From Collybiopsis luxurians FD-317 M1 (lineage: Eukaryota; Basidiomycota; Agaricomycetes; Agaricales; Omphalotaceae), in the NCBI GenBank assembly GCA_000827265.1, contig KN834850.1:138020-171813 (forward strand): a DNA stretch of 33,794 bases. The letters run 5' to 3'. The position numbers and the translations under genes were made by a program. The notes beneath the pieces are model-generated. The model saw only the letters and a program-made list of their open reading frames with translations. It was not told where the DNA came from and searched no databases. Below are positions 10,229 to 19,943 of this stretch, one piece after another (within the stretch, counting starts at the first letter, position 1; the number at the start of each line of letters is the position of its first letter).

Positions 10229-10286
10229 TTGGTGCTAAGTTGCCAGCGCTTATACTTTGTCTCAAGCGCACAAATTCATTCTTCAT
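10024..10286 (-). pseudogene. Truncated duplicate of BTB gene 3' end
   Basis: Two exons (10286-10146 and 10086-10024) separated by a 59-bp intron with GTGAGT and CGCAG. They reproduce the C-terminal tail of the BTB gene: DVQPILADTPLSELVNTLLP, FKDW, then a last exon with FRERHLMKI as in the parent. The BTB fold itself (parent exon 2) is absent upstream. The sequence before DVQP does not match the parent, so the duplication breakpoint lies near 10228. The frame is open and could encode 67 aa from an ATG at 10286, but without the BTB core it is probably a remnant. Confidence 0.65.
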
Positions 10287-10485
10287 CGATTGAATTGTGA
10301 GTCTGTATATTCATTAACGCTATCCAGGCAGCTTTGCCCAATGCTCAATTACACGGTGCAATACATTTACACTGATGCCGCCCAATGCTGACCCAATTTC
10401 CCAGAAAGGTAACCTCGATCCCCCCATACACACTGGAGTAACTGAACAAATCCAAGTGTGAATGAGCCCGCATTGATCTATTCCT

Positions 10486-10731
10486 ATGACATCGACGAGA
10501 ATGATACCTTATATCCTATACAAATACCCTACTAGTCCATCCAATGCCAATGCTCCCAATCCCGTACCAGATTCCTGCAAAGGAAAGCGACCTGATCCCG
10601 CTGCGTACGCATATGCCGAAGCTACCGAATACAGCCGGATACTGATGAGCAAAGATCAGGAATGGATGATGGAACGGCGAGCCGACCCAGGTTTCAGATC
10701 TGCCAAGATCCAGACGACCAAAAAGGGATGA
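10486..10731 (+). CDS. Small hypothetical ORF (81 aa)
   Basis: Open from ATG at 10486 to a TGA at 10729. The product has an N-terminal Pro/Ser/Asn-rich part and a hydrophilic, possibly helical part (EATEYSRILMSKDQEWMMER). The end KIQTTKKG looks like a genuine charged C-terminus. No domain was found. It may be the last exon of a longer gene or a fragment. Confidence 0.3.
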   Translation: MTSTRMIPYILYKYPTSPSNANAPNPVPDSCKGKRPDPAAYAYAEATEYSRILMSKDQEWMMERRADPGFRSAKIQTTKKG

Positions 10732-11802
10732 GGGTATGGGGCCCGCCAGCCTGCCGCCGTCCAAAGGGAGCCCTAATTATAAGCATCTGCCCTAGCAAAT
10801 TGCATTATTATAACAGGATTAGCTATAGCAGTACATAATAGATAATGCATGTATTCTTATAAGCATTCTTTATTTATCATATCTTTGTTTTGAGCTCATT
10901 CCGGTTCATCTCAGTAGCGTGCATATTGGAATTAAAAGGATCCTTATAAGTCAACAACGAAGTTTGACTGAGCTCAAGTGTTTTCAGTGCATTTTTCTTT
11001 TTACACTGCTGTTATGTGCTCACAAAATGTGTTATAGCTTTGGTTGTGGCATCTACTGAATGGATATATACGTACTTTTTGCAGTAGGTTGTACTTCACT
11101 GCCATTGTCAACTTTGTCTCTTCTCCTCTTCAAATTAGCCACAATTTGTGAGCCTGCCATTCGTTTGGTTTGTGAGGTCAAGAAAGGGTCATGTAGCACA
11201 TATTGAAGACTGGTAATTTGCCATTGAGCTCATTGTAAAGTCAATAGTAATACAAATAGATGGGCACTTATGGGCACTTATTGAATGAATTTGTGTACAG
11301 CTACTGTACAGGTAATATCCTATATCCAGTAAGGAAACCTATATAGACCGACCCAAGCTATACTCAAATTATAATTGGAATATTCTGGGATCAGGCAAAG
11401 AACTATCACACCATAATTAGTAATATTTCCGCAGAGTAGAAAATTCAGTAGGTAACTAATAAATCATCACACCATTTGCCCCAATTGAAAAGTAGAGCGA
11501 AAGAACAAATTTTTATTGAACTGAAAAGATAATTAAAACTATCTGAATCAGCACTATAAGCTCCTGAACAGAAAAGCTGGTTGTTACATGAAGTTTCAAT
11601 GCAGATGGAACTGTGGATGAAATTCCTCATATCGGGAGCGCTATCAACTTCAACGAAAGAACTGCTTTCGGTGTAGCCAAAATCTGGACTGAATTATGTG
11701 TTTTTAACCAGACTGAACTGTAGCCTGAAACATCACATTTCATCTCAAACTTTGAACCACACAAAAGCCCATCTGAAAGCAAGTATTTTGCTGCAGCTGA
11801 AA
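10732..11802. other. AT-rich gene-free stretch
   Basis: About 1.1 kb of AT-rich sequence with no supported gene. A 10-bp tandem duplication, TGGGCACTTA twice, lies at 11263-11282. It could hold the terminal or subterminal sequence of the adjacent transposon, but I could not identify terminal inverted repeats. Confidence 0.4.
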
Positions 11803-11854
11803 GGAAGCTGCTGCATCAAGACTCTGATGCAGCTGCGTCCAAGCAGCAGCTTCC
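11803..11854. repeat. Nested inverted repeat just 3' of the transposase gene
   Basis: GGAAGCTGCTGC (11803-11814) and its exact reverse complement GCAGCAGCTTCC (11843-11854). Within the loop, GCTGCATCA and TGATGCAGC form a second 9-bp perfect pair, so two hairpins compete. It ends two bases before the transposase stop codon position at 11857. Confidence 0.75.
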
Positions 11855-11856
11855 AT

Positions 11857-14800
11857 TCAGGCCCTTGACAAGTTGACTAGAACTGATTGTCCATGAGAGT
11901 AATCATAACAAGCAGGATGGGCAACTACATCATCGAGATCGATGACATTGACCTTTGAATTTAGTGGGGAAGAATACGACTTCACCAAGAGGTGCGGGTA
12001 CCAAAGAAAAGGATCATACAGTGTTTTCGATATTGAGTTATAATGTCGCACATGGAGGTGAACATCATTATGTTTACCGTCTGGCATATGAATGTTCTCA
12101 ATGCGTTGAATTTGGCCAGCTACAGGGGGTTCACTGGCTGATGGGCAATAGATGATGTTGGCATTTCCAGCATGGGTATCACATGGAGAAAGGTTAACGC
12201 TGTTATGCTTGACATAGGCCCTTTGTGGTCCTTTTTGCTCAATGAAATTGTCACAAGTACTGGGCGCATTAGCTGGGACAAAGCACTTGTCGAACAGGAC
12301 TTTCAATTGACAGATAGCTTTGGGACAATCTTGATGCCGGAGCCAATGGCGAAGATTTGCTGTTTGAGCAACTGTCCTCACAATTGTAGATTCCATCTCG
12401 CCTATAAAGCATCGAGTCCATGAATATGCTTTTTGTAATGGAAAATAGAATTTAAAAAACCTACCACCTATGTGATCATTAGTGTTAATTTTTTGCAAAG
12501 CCCTAATCAACTGTTCAAAGGGGAAACACCACCATGAGATGACAGGCCCAAAAAGCAAGAGAAAATCATAAACGTGTCCAGCGGCATGGATATTTGGTCG
12601 AGGGATGCCCTGATGCATGTGTGGATAAAGAGTTCACAGGTCATTCACCCAGGAATCAATATATTTTTGGTAAGCATCAATGTGTGAAGCAGTCATAGTG
12701 TAGCAGCACACAATAACTGTGGCCTGGAAAAGCACCATCGTATGTTCAAGAGCTTTGAACAGATGACCCGAGTCAGATTCATCGTCAGCAGGAGCAAGAC
12801 CATCGTCATCACCCCAGAGAGTGGTGAGAGCGATTGGAAGGTACAGGGTACTCAGAGTTTGCCATTCATCTGCCTTGACAGAACTGGCTTTTGGCTCTTC
12901 AAAATCCTTCAGGATGGAATTGAGCCACAATGGCATTACTGTCTCTCAGATTACTTTCTGGATGTGCAAAAGAGTTTCCAGTGTCCCTGTGCTAATTATG
13001 TAGGCATTGGAGCTCAGAGGTTATTTGAGCCTTTAAAAAAGATCATTAAATCAAGAAAACAGGAATATCAGGTGCACTCACCCAGTTCAGTAACAAGGCT
13101 ATTAAATGATTCTTCTGAGTTGCAGTGTTGGGTAATGTTGAGTTTTCAGGGTTCTTCTTCTTTGATTTTCATTTCACACAATCAACATAGAGGGAGGAGA
13201 TGAATTGGTCGACATTGGGTAGAGACATGGATAGCTCCAAGGAATGAGCTACGAATTTCAAAGCCCCTTGAGTGCTCTGATTATTGAGATGGGTCCACAT
13301 TTTATCTAGCATAATGGCATTTGATCCAGCAAGGGAAAGGCAAAGAGTTTGTTGGATTTTGGCAACGGTCAGTATGTGCTTGTCCTCTAGCCTGAGCTCA
13401 GTCGGGACAGTCTTGTGATTGTAAGCCATCCAAGGCCACTTGAATGCATATTTGAGGCCCTCAGTGTTGAGTTTCGGAGCCAATGCATCCAGACACAGGA
13501 CATGGCGGCAATGGTAATGAACAAGACCTTCAAGAATGCAATGCATCATGTCAATCACGAGCATCTTGGTGGGATTCCAATAGTCAAGAAGCCAGAGAGA
13601 GGACCATCGGACACCATAAGTTTCGAAAATAACCTTTCGCTCAGTGAGAGTCTGCACATTCTTATAAGCCCAGGCCCGCTGGCAAAGCTCTTCAACATCT
13701 TGTGGAAGCCATTGGGTATGATCCGTGCAAAACATCTGGTGCTTTCCATGAATTTTGCAGATGCTACAAATGAAAGTCAACATGGGACCCTGAAGACCAG
13801 CAACTTTGCGAGCTGTGGGAAGATCGTTTACAGAGAGGAGGATACTGGCCTCGACCATGGCACCTGAATCGGAATCAGCTGTACAAGAGACTCTAAAACC
13901 TGGGCGCCACCCCTTAATAAACTGCTCAATCACCCACTGGACATAATGATTGATTTCATCGGCAGTTGGTTCGTTTGGGCCAGGGATGATTGTTGAATAC
14001 AGGTACTCTGGGAGATATTGAATGGTAGAATTGAGTCCAAGATTGGTGCAAGAAATCACTCTGATGGAATCATGGGTGCCTCGCTGTGTGACACAGTTAG
14101 GATTGAAAAATCCACATGGATGGAAAAACCTAGACAGATTTTGTCTCCTTGATCCACAAAAAGCTTTCCATTGGGTCCATTGAAGTCTCTGATGAACTGA
14201 GCTTTGAAAACGTCGTTTACACTGGTCTGAGCTTGCCCTGTCTGGATGGCATCTAATGCATTGTCGGTAGCATTTTTGGACTGCTCTAAGTAGGCAGAAT
14301 TGGACAGACAGTGCGCAAGGTAGGAGGGAAGGGAAGGAACAAGGAAAGGCTTGACAGGTTGGACGGTACCATTGCGACAACTCTTCAGAAGCTGGGCGCC
14401 GCACCTAGCAGTACCATTCTCCCCGACATGAGTGTTAATGCAAGTCTCAGGATAGTCATAAAAAATCTTTTTCCCCTGTAAAGGATGTGCTTGGTTGGTG
14501 TAGCTACACTCAGGACATGTAGCATAGAGATCAAAATGACTGTCAACATTGAGTTTTTTGAGCGCATCAGGAAGGTTCTTGGGCATGTCAGCAATGATCT
14601 CATTCTGTGAGGGCAAAAATTCGTGCAGTAGAGCACTCCCCTTAGAGTTGGAGGAAGTAGACATTCCAAGCTGAGCAACTAAGACAGCAACTCCTATAAG
14701 GAAATTACAGTCCAGGAGGGAAAGCCCAATGACCACATTGCATACAACTGCAAGGAGAATGAGGACCTGATTCAATTGGTCCATTTGAGATACCTCGGAG

Positions 14801-15800
14801 CTAAAGAGATGATCTAGGGGCTGTTAGCTGGGATAGACAGTATACATGTTACATGAATACTTACTGGCATCTATCTCTATAGGTTGCTCAGGAATGAGTG
14901 GCGCATACAATGCACAGACCTGAGTGTGCAGCATTCTCAGATGCTCTCGTAAATGATCCCATCTGTCCTTCAGAATGACCTCATTCTGGCATGTTATGGA
15001 TGCTGAAGTAGCCCTCTTCTGGTTGTAGTTCCTATACTTTGACCTTTCCTCAAAAGTTTCAATGAGGACAAGTCCCTCCTGCAGCCATTTTGATGTCTTG
15101 TCCAGAGCGCTATACTGGGAGTCTCTCAACTGTGCAACAAAGCTTTCATGGAGTATTGCGGCATGATGAGCATCAAACTCTCTTGCCAGATTCTCAAGGG
15201 TGTCTACTTCCCGCTGCTCGATTCTTCCATTCAGACAATTGGCCGGGGATGGTATGCACAATTTAGTTGCCCTAGGGACAGATCAACAGGCAAACTGGTG
15301 ACCAGGTCAAAAAGCAGGGGGGACTGAAGGTTTTTTTGACTGAGAAACAGCTGTTAAGCTCTGCACGGCAGAGTTGAGGTCCACATGGACTGAGCCAGGT
15401 ATAGCGGGACCTTGGCATTTGTAGAACTTGGCTGTGGGGGTGAATAGTTTACTGTGGTTTAAGGTGTCTATGGGATCAGCTGTGAATGTAGCAGTGGTGA
15501 TGCTTGTTTTGAGAGCTTCTAGAGAAGCTGAGGAAGAGTTCTACTCATATTGTGAGACATATTTTAAGCTTTTGAATTCATTCAACTGACCTGATCATTT
15601 GATGGAGGAGAGTCGAGCAAAAAGGAACCAGGCATATTAACTTCCTCCAGATGCAGAGCAGAGAAATCAGCCGCGAGCCCAGAAATGGATGAAGCTGGAG
15701 ATCAGGGAGCGGTCTCCTTGAGTAGGTCTGCAGCCATCTGAGCGACTGGTGATCCATATTCGCTGCCTTTCGCCGGTGTCTATAGGAAAATTTGGAAAAT
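11857..15800 (-). pseudogene. Tnp2-like (CACTA/EnSpm-type) transposase, decayed
   Basis: Reading from high to low coordinates. The N-terminal region (about 15780-15600) reads PVAQMAADLLKETAP, a TGA, then SPASSISG. A helical segment with KDRWDHLREHLRMLH and CALYAPLIPEQPIEID follows (15261-14870). Next come CNVVIGLSLLDCNFLIGV, a Cys-rich CPECSYT region and GKLFVDQGD. The core has YLYSTIIPGPNEPTADEINH, NDLPTARKVAG and IDMMHCILEGLVHYH (to 13169). The C-terminal part (12936-11857) has IHAAGHVYDFLLLFGP. This order matches a transposase family abundant in Agaricomycetes, which I recall as Tnp2-like. A 63-bp intron at 12402-12464 (GTAGGT...TATAG) keeps frame across HIGG/EMEST. Damage: a frameshift in the A run 14106-14110, TGA at 12634-12636 and 15702-15704, and a possible phase break near 14815-14865. 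It is probably inactive. Confidence 0.85.
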
Positions 15801-15804
15801 GTGG

Positions 15805-16380
15805 AACAAAAAAATCAAGTCAGACTCACAGTAGTACCAGATTGTGGTTGTTCAGTCTGGCAGAGAGGAAGCTTGTTGCAGAGGGAGGAGAGAGAGAGCA
15901 TGTTGCTTTGGAAGCTGGAGGTCCTGGACCCATCAATTTATACACAGATAGAGAAAAAAAAAAACAAAGATGCAGACTGAAGTATTTCCAAATTGGGTAA
16001 GGTTCACCAACAGATTCCCAGATGCACTTTGAAGCCATAGGAACCAGTAGCCTTTGTAGTTGTCCTTGTTGCAGTGGTCAGAGACAACAACAATAAAATG
16101 TCGCCTTGTAGTTTAAGGTCATTGCGGACCAAAACTTATTGACCCTTTTAATTATTGACACTTCCTGGGACATTGTGTTTACACAAGGCGTAAGGTTTAT
16201 TATCAGGGCAATTCGACTATCTTACTGCCGCTACAAGTTATACCAAAAAATACAATCGCTGCAGAAAAAAAAAGCACTCTTTTTTGAAGTCCATGATTTT
16301 TGCTGGTGCTGCAACTAGATATGTACTAAAAAGCTACATCTAATCTGTACCCCTGAGCTGAAGAATTCCTCTCTGATATC
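15805..16380. other. Intergenic region between transposase and SPT5-like gene
   Basis: No supported gene. There are several A-runs (for example near 15954-15968 and 16265-16275). The 5' end of the transposase transcript and the 3' end of the SPT5-like gene probably lie here. Confidence 0.35.
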
Positions 16381-16389
16381 CTGCAGAAG

Positions 16390-16660
16390 TTGCACTGAGT
16401 ACTTACATTCCTCAGAGGTCTCCTTCACATACTCAAGGCTATCAGGATGCACTTTTGGAAAGTCCCAACCTTTGGTCTCCATGCATTACACTCAGGTCCA
16501 GTATACTATAGAGTCATTACATGAAAAATTGGCCCTGAGATATTGTAAAAGATCTGTAGAGTCTTTCCTTTCCTTTGCAGTTTCTTTCACATATTCGACA
16601 TCACTGGGAGATACCTCGGGAAACTCAAATCCTAACACCTCCTTAGGTCCAGAGCAATCC
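16390..16660 (-). repeat. Tandem duplication at the 3' end of the SPT5-like gene
   Basis: Two consecutive minus-strand segments translate to related sequences: FEFPEVSPSDVEYVKETAKE (around 16640-16580) and WDFPKVHPDSLEYVKETSEE (around 16478-16410). Each is followed by a similar DS/YS..LLQ helix. Both are preceded by GGACCT at DNA level. The second copy is out of frame with the first. Confidence 0.65.
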
Positions 16661-19600
16661 ACCATTACCATTATCATCCTATGGTTAGCCTCTGTCTTCT
16701 CATTTTTGTAGAAATGATGAACACGGCGGCACAGCTTCCCAATGTGTTCAGGATGATTTCAAGCAACAACCATTAATCCCTTCTCTCTGGCAGGATTCAG
16801 CTGGTCTTGAAAAGAATTCACAAGATTATGTGGAATATAATCCATGACCTTGGGAGAGCATCTGTGGAAGACACTGATCCTGCCCTTGCCAATCACAGTC
16901 TCCACAAAAATCCCACCTTTCTTTTTTGACATATCATAGTCCCCACCGTTGATATCTACTTTCATGGGAATGCTGACAAGCTTCAGATTTAGGATCCAGT
17001 GGGAAGGAGCGGGTGAGGGTGAATGAGAAGCAGGTGATGGAGAAGGGGAAGCCAGAGTCCACAGTGCTGGGGATTGAGAGGAGGAGGGTGTCTTGTAGCC
17101 TGATGTATTGGAGGTCTCTTCTATAGCCGACAGAGAAGGGACTGGTGTGGGGCAACTAGGAGACCATACTCCAGTGAATATAGTTGCTTTTTCAAAATCA
17201 TTGGGCAAGGGCGTGAATGAGCCAATGACAATGTCGCCTGGTACTGGCTCATTGGCAGTTAACTCCTTCTCATAAATTTGCTCTGGCAAATAGAATGATT
17301 GTCTAGCCATAGGCATGAATAAATTGCAGAGATGAAAACATGTTCTGAGGTATATTGTAAGCCTAAGATTGACTTTGTTTTCTAAAAAATATCAAATGTA
17401 CCTGCAGTATCTAACATTTTCATAGTCTACATTGACCACTTTGTTGGCCTGACCTGGAGTAAAAACATAGTGTTCCACAGTCAGAACAAGACCACTTTGC
17501 TTTTTGAGTTGAGCAGGATTGATTGCATAGCGGTTGACATCCCAGATAGCTCCATGCTCCCCTTTGTAATGCCCCTTGACAAAATCTACAAGAAGTCCAA
17601 GCCAAGGAACGGGGCCCATTTGCATTGTCTCGATCAAGGAATTAATGCTGAATTCTTGGAATTTGTTTCCCTCTAGTGGGCAATATACCAATAAAAGTGA
17701 ATTTGTCCTGTTAAAAATATTAACTGAAAGTCAAAAATTGCAATTGAGCACTCACTGTTGTTCTCAGACAGTGGAATGGTCAATATCTATTGAACAACAA
17801 AGAATTGGCAACCATAATGAAAGATAAAGAGTGCCTCTGAAGTTGATCCGAACATTCTTCACTATCCCATTGCACCCAATGAAATGCCCAGACTGTACAA
17901 CCACCTCAATGTCTTTCCAGGGCACTTCAACATTGAAACATTGCTGGTGGCATTTCAGCAGTTGATGGTCCATCAATAGCCTGTGCATCCTAATAGACCT
18001 TGTGAGTAGTTGAATACCAGACAATAAATAGACTTATGATAGCTCCCTAAGCGCATGGTAACCCACCTTGCATTCTTGGCCGTGAATGAGTCTGACAGTG
18101 ATAGAGAGGGATCGAGCGGAGTTTACAACAATGTCCTTCACGGTGCCTATGGAGCTGGCGAATGGTCCAGAGTGGATCATCACTCCTACATTGACCCAGG
18201 GAACTTTGGTGTTTGAAATATCAGGAGTGGTGAGCTTGACAGAATTGACATGTACTTGGAAATCCTGTAGATAGGTATAAGAGATAGAAAAAGCGGATGA
18301 AAAGCTGGCTTACAAGTCCATTGGAATGTGAACTGATACAAATCCCAAGTAGAGTGTTGCTTTGAGCCACAACAAACCCCAATTTTCCAATGTGAATTCT
18401 GGCCAAGACCTTAATAAAATTGCCCAGAATAATAGGCTTCTCCAACTTGCATACAGCAACAACACACATGCCTTCCACCCCTAGGTCTACCTCACATTGA
18501 AGGGTTTCTTGTTGAAGAGGTGAGCATATGACTCCTTGCTTTGACCCAGATTCAGAATGTATAATAAAGTGTTCCCCAACTTCGAACTGCCAGAAAGAAG
18601 GTATTGGCATTGAAGACATTTCGATTGGCGTGTTCTCATATATATATTTTCCTGCCAGCTCTTTAGCGTCCATAAACAGGCAGCAAAGAGAGGTTGAGAT
18701 TTCATGCGCGGCAATTAAGGAAATACCATTGTATGTTTTAACCTGGAGGCTGTATTCAAAGTGCCAAGATTTATAAGTGAAAATATGATTTTTGCTGGAA
18801 CAAATGAGCTGATCCTGTTTGCACTGAGACGGATTGAAGAGTTGAGGAGGTAGATGAGAGGGCAGATGCTTTTGTTTGGAAGTGGATGGACCATCTTCAT
18901 CAGAGAGGCTAAGTCAGGGTACCACCATGACCTTTACACCCCTGGTGGACTCTTTGTCAAGGTAATCCTTGATTACTAAACCAATGTCCCCTCAGTACAA
19001 TCCTGCATGATTTGGCCCCACTGCCCTCAAGTAAATACCTGCTTTTCACTGCTGGTTGTGAGTGTTAAGCAGCTCTTCATATCTGACTTGGGTACTATAG
19101 ACAAAGTGGACATTCTGATATCGGGGAATCCCCTAAGAACCTTGCAAAGCGAGTTGATTCTGGACTTCGAGGATTGGGCTTCCAAGTAGAGATATCCAAC
19201 ATCACGAGAGTTGTAAAAACCCAGTCATAGCTTATCAACCAGCAAATTTTGCTTCATCATTAGCTCGTAGACAAGAAAGTACTCTTGTCTAGGCTGAATC
19301 ATAGTCAATGAGACATCAAACTGGCAAAAAAAAAACATACTTACTGTACATTTGATGCGCCAAAGATTCCAGTCACTTCCCTGCCACCAAAGCCATCCTC
19401 AATGTAAAAGTTCATCCTCCTCCTCTGTGTCCAGATTACTTGCTTCCGTAGCAGTCAGGTATCTATCCTCAATTTGTCTGACAACAGTGTCCAAGGCAGT
19501 GGTACGACTGGAGGTTGTGGAGGGGTGGCCAGTTGTCAGAGAAGCAATATGGGAGGGTATTATATTATCATCAATAAAGCCTGCAGAACAATAACAGGAG

Positions 19601-19671
19601 TTAGCCAACAACAACCCACCATGTCCAACACACTCTTTGTCACTGCCATCTTGAGCTTCTAGGTTGATGAA
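16492..19671 (-). pseudogene. SPT5-like NGN/KOW protein, decayed
   Basis: SPT5 proteins bind RNA polymerase II and regulate elongation through an NGN domain and several KOW motifs. The order here fits a SPT5-like family expanded in Agaricomycetes. An acidic N-terminus (LEAQDGSDKECVGHG, DTEEEDELLH) is followed by an NGN-like region (EYFLVYELMMKQNLLVDK, VGYLYLEAQSSK, LSIVPKSD; 19270-19030). A first KOW follows (KESTRGVKVMVVP, near 18950-18915). Further KOW-type units read VPWVNVGVMIHSGPFASSIG (18210), VPWKDIEVVVQSGHFIGCNG (17920) and VPWLGLLVDFVKGHYKGEHG (17610). A Ser/Pro-rich linker (17150-16990) precedes a terminal NHPEHIGKLCRRVHH unit (16757). Splice sites are visible at several joins. Five in-frame TGA codons (19399, 19225, 18914, 17764, 16759) sit at likely Arg positions. 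A frame change near 17935 adds damage. Confidence 0.75.
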
Positions 19672-19796
19672 CTAGGTAGTTGGTGAGTTCCTCATTGCCA
19701 AACATTGCAAATAAAATACCTGGTTTTTCATGTTTCAAAATCCTGCCATAATAGCTGTCGTTAATTTTTCTTGTAGGTAAAAGTTTGAAGTCAAGC

Positions 19797-19872
19797 ATTG
19801 AGAAGTTGCTCATGTGCGAGACGCTGCATCAGGACACTTCATGCAGGCAGTTTCTCCATCAAAAAAGGAAGG
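19797..19872 (-). repeat. Short segment paralogous to 22907-22981
   Basis: This stretch (AGAAGTTGCTCATGTG, ATCAGGACACTTCATGCAGG) resembles 22907-22981 (AGAAGGTGCTCACGTGG, ATCAAGACATCCATGCGGG). The latter holds the presumed first exon of the kinase gene. It lies just downstream of the kinase stop and may be a relic first exon of another family copy. Confidence 0.5.
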
Positions 19873-19943
19873 TAATTCACACCATTAGTGGGCGTTTTTT
19901 ATTCTAGCTGAGTCTGTCCACAATACAAAAGGTACAAATTAAA

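Noticed and set aside
11263..11282. TGGGCACTTA tandem pair as a transposon terminal repeat
   Set aside because: It is a simple two-copy duplication with no inverted partner at the other side of the transposase gene.
13415..13867. Plus-strand 150-codon ORF
   Set aside because: Antisense to the conserved core of the Tnp2-like transposase.
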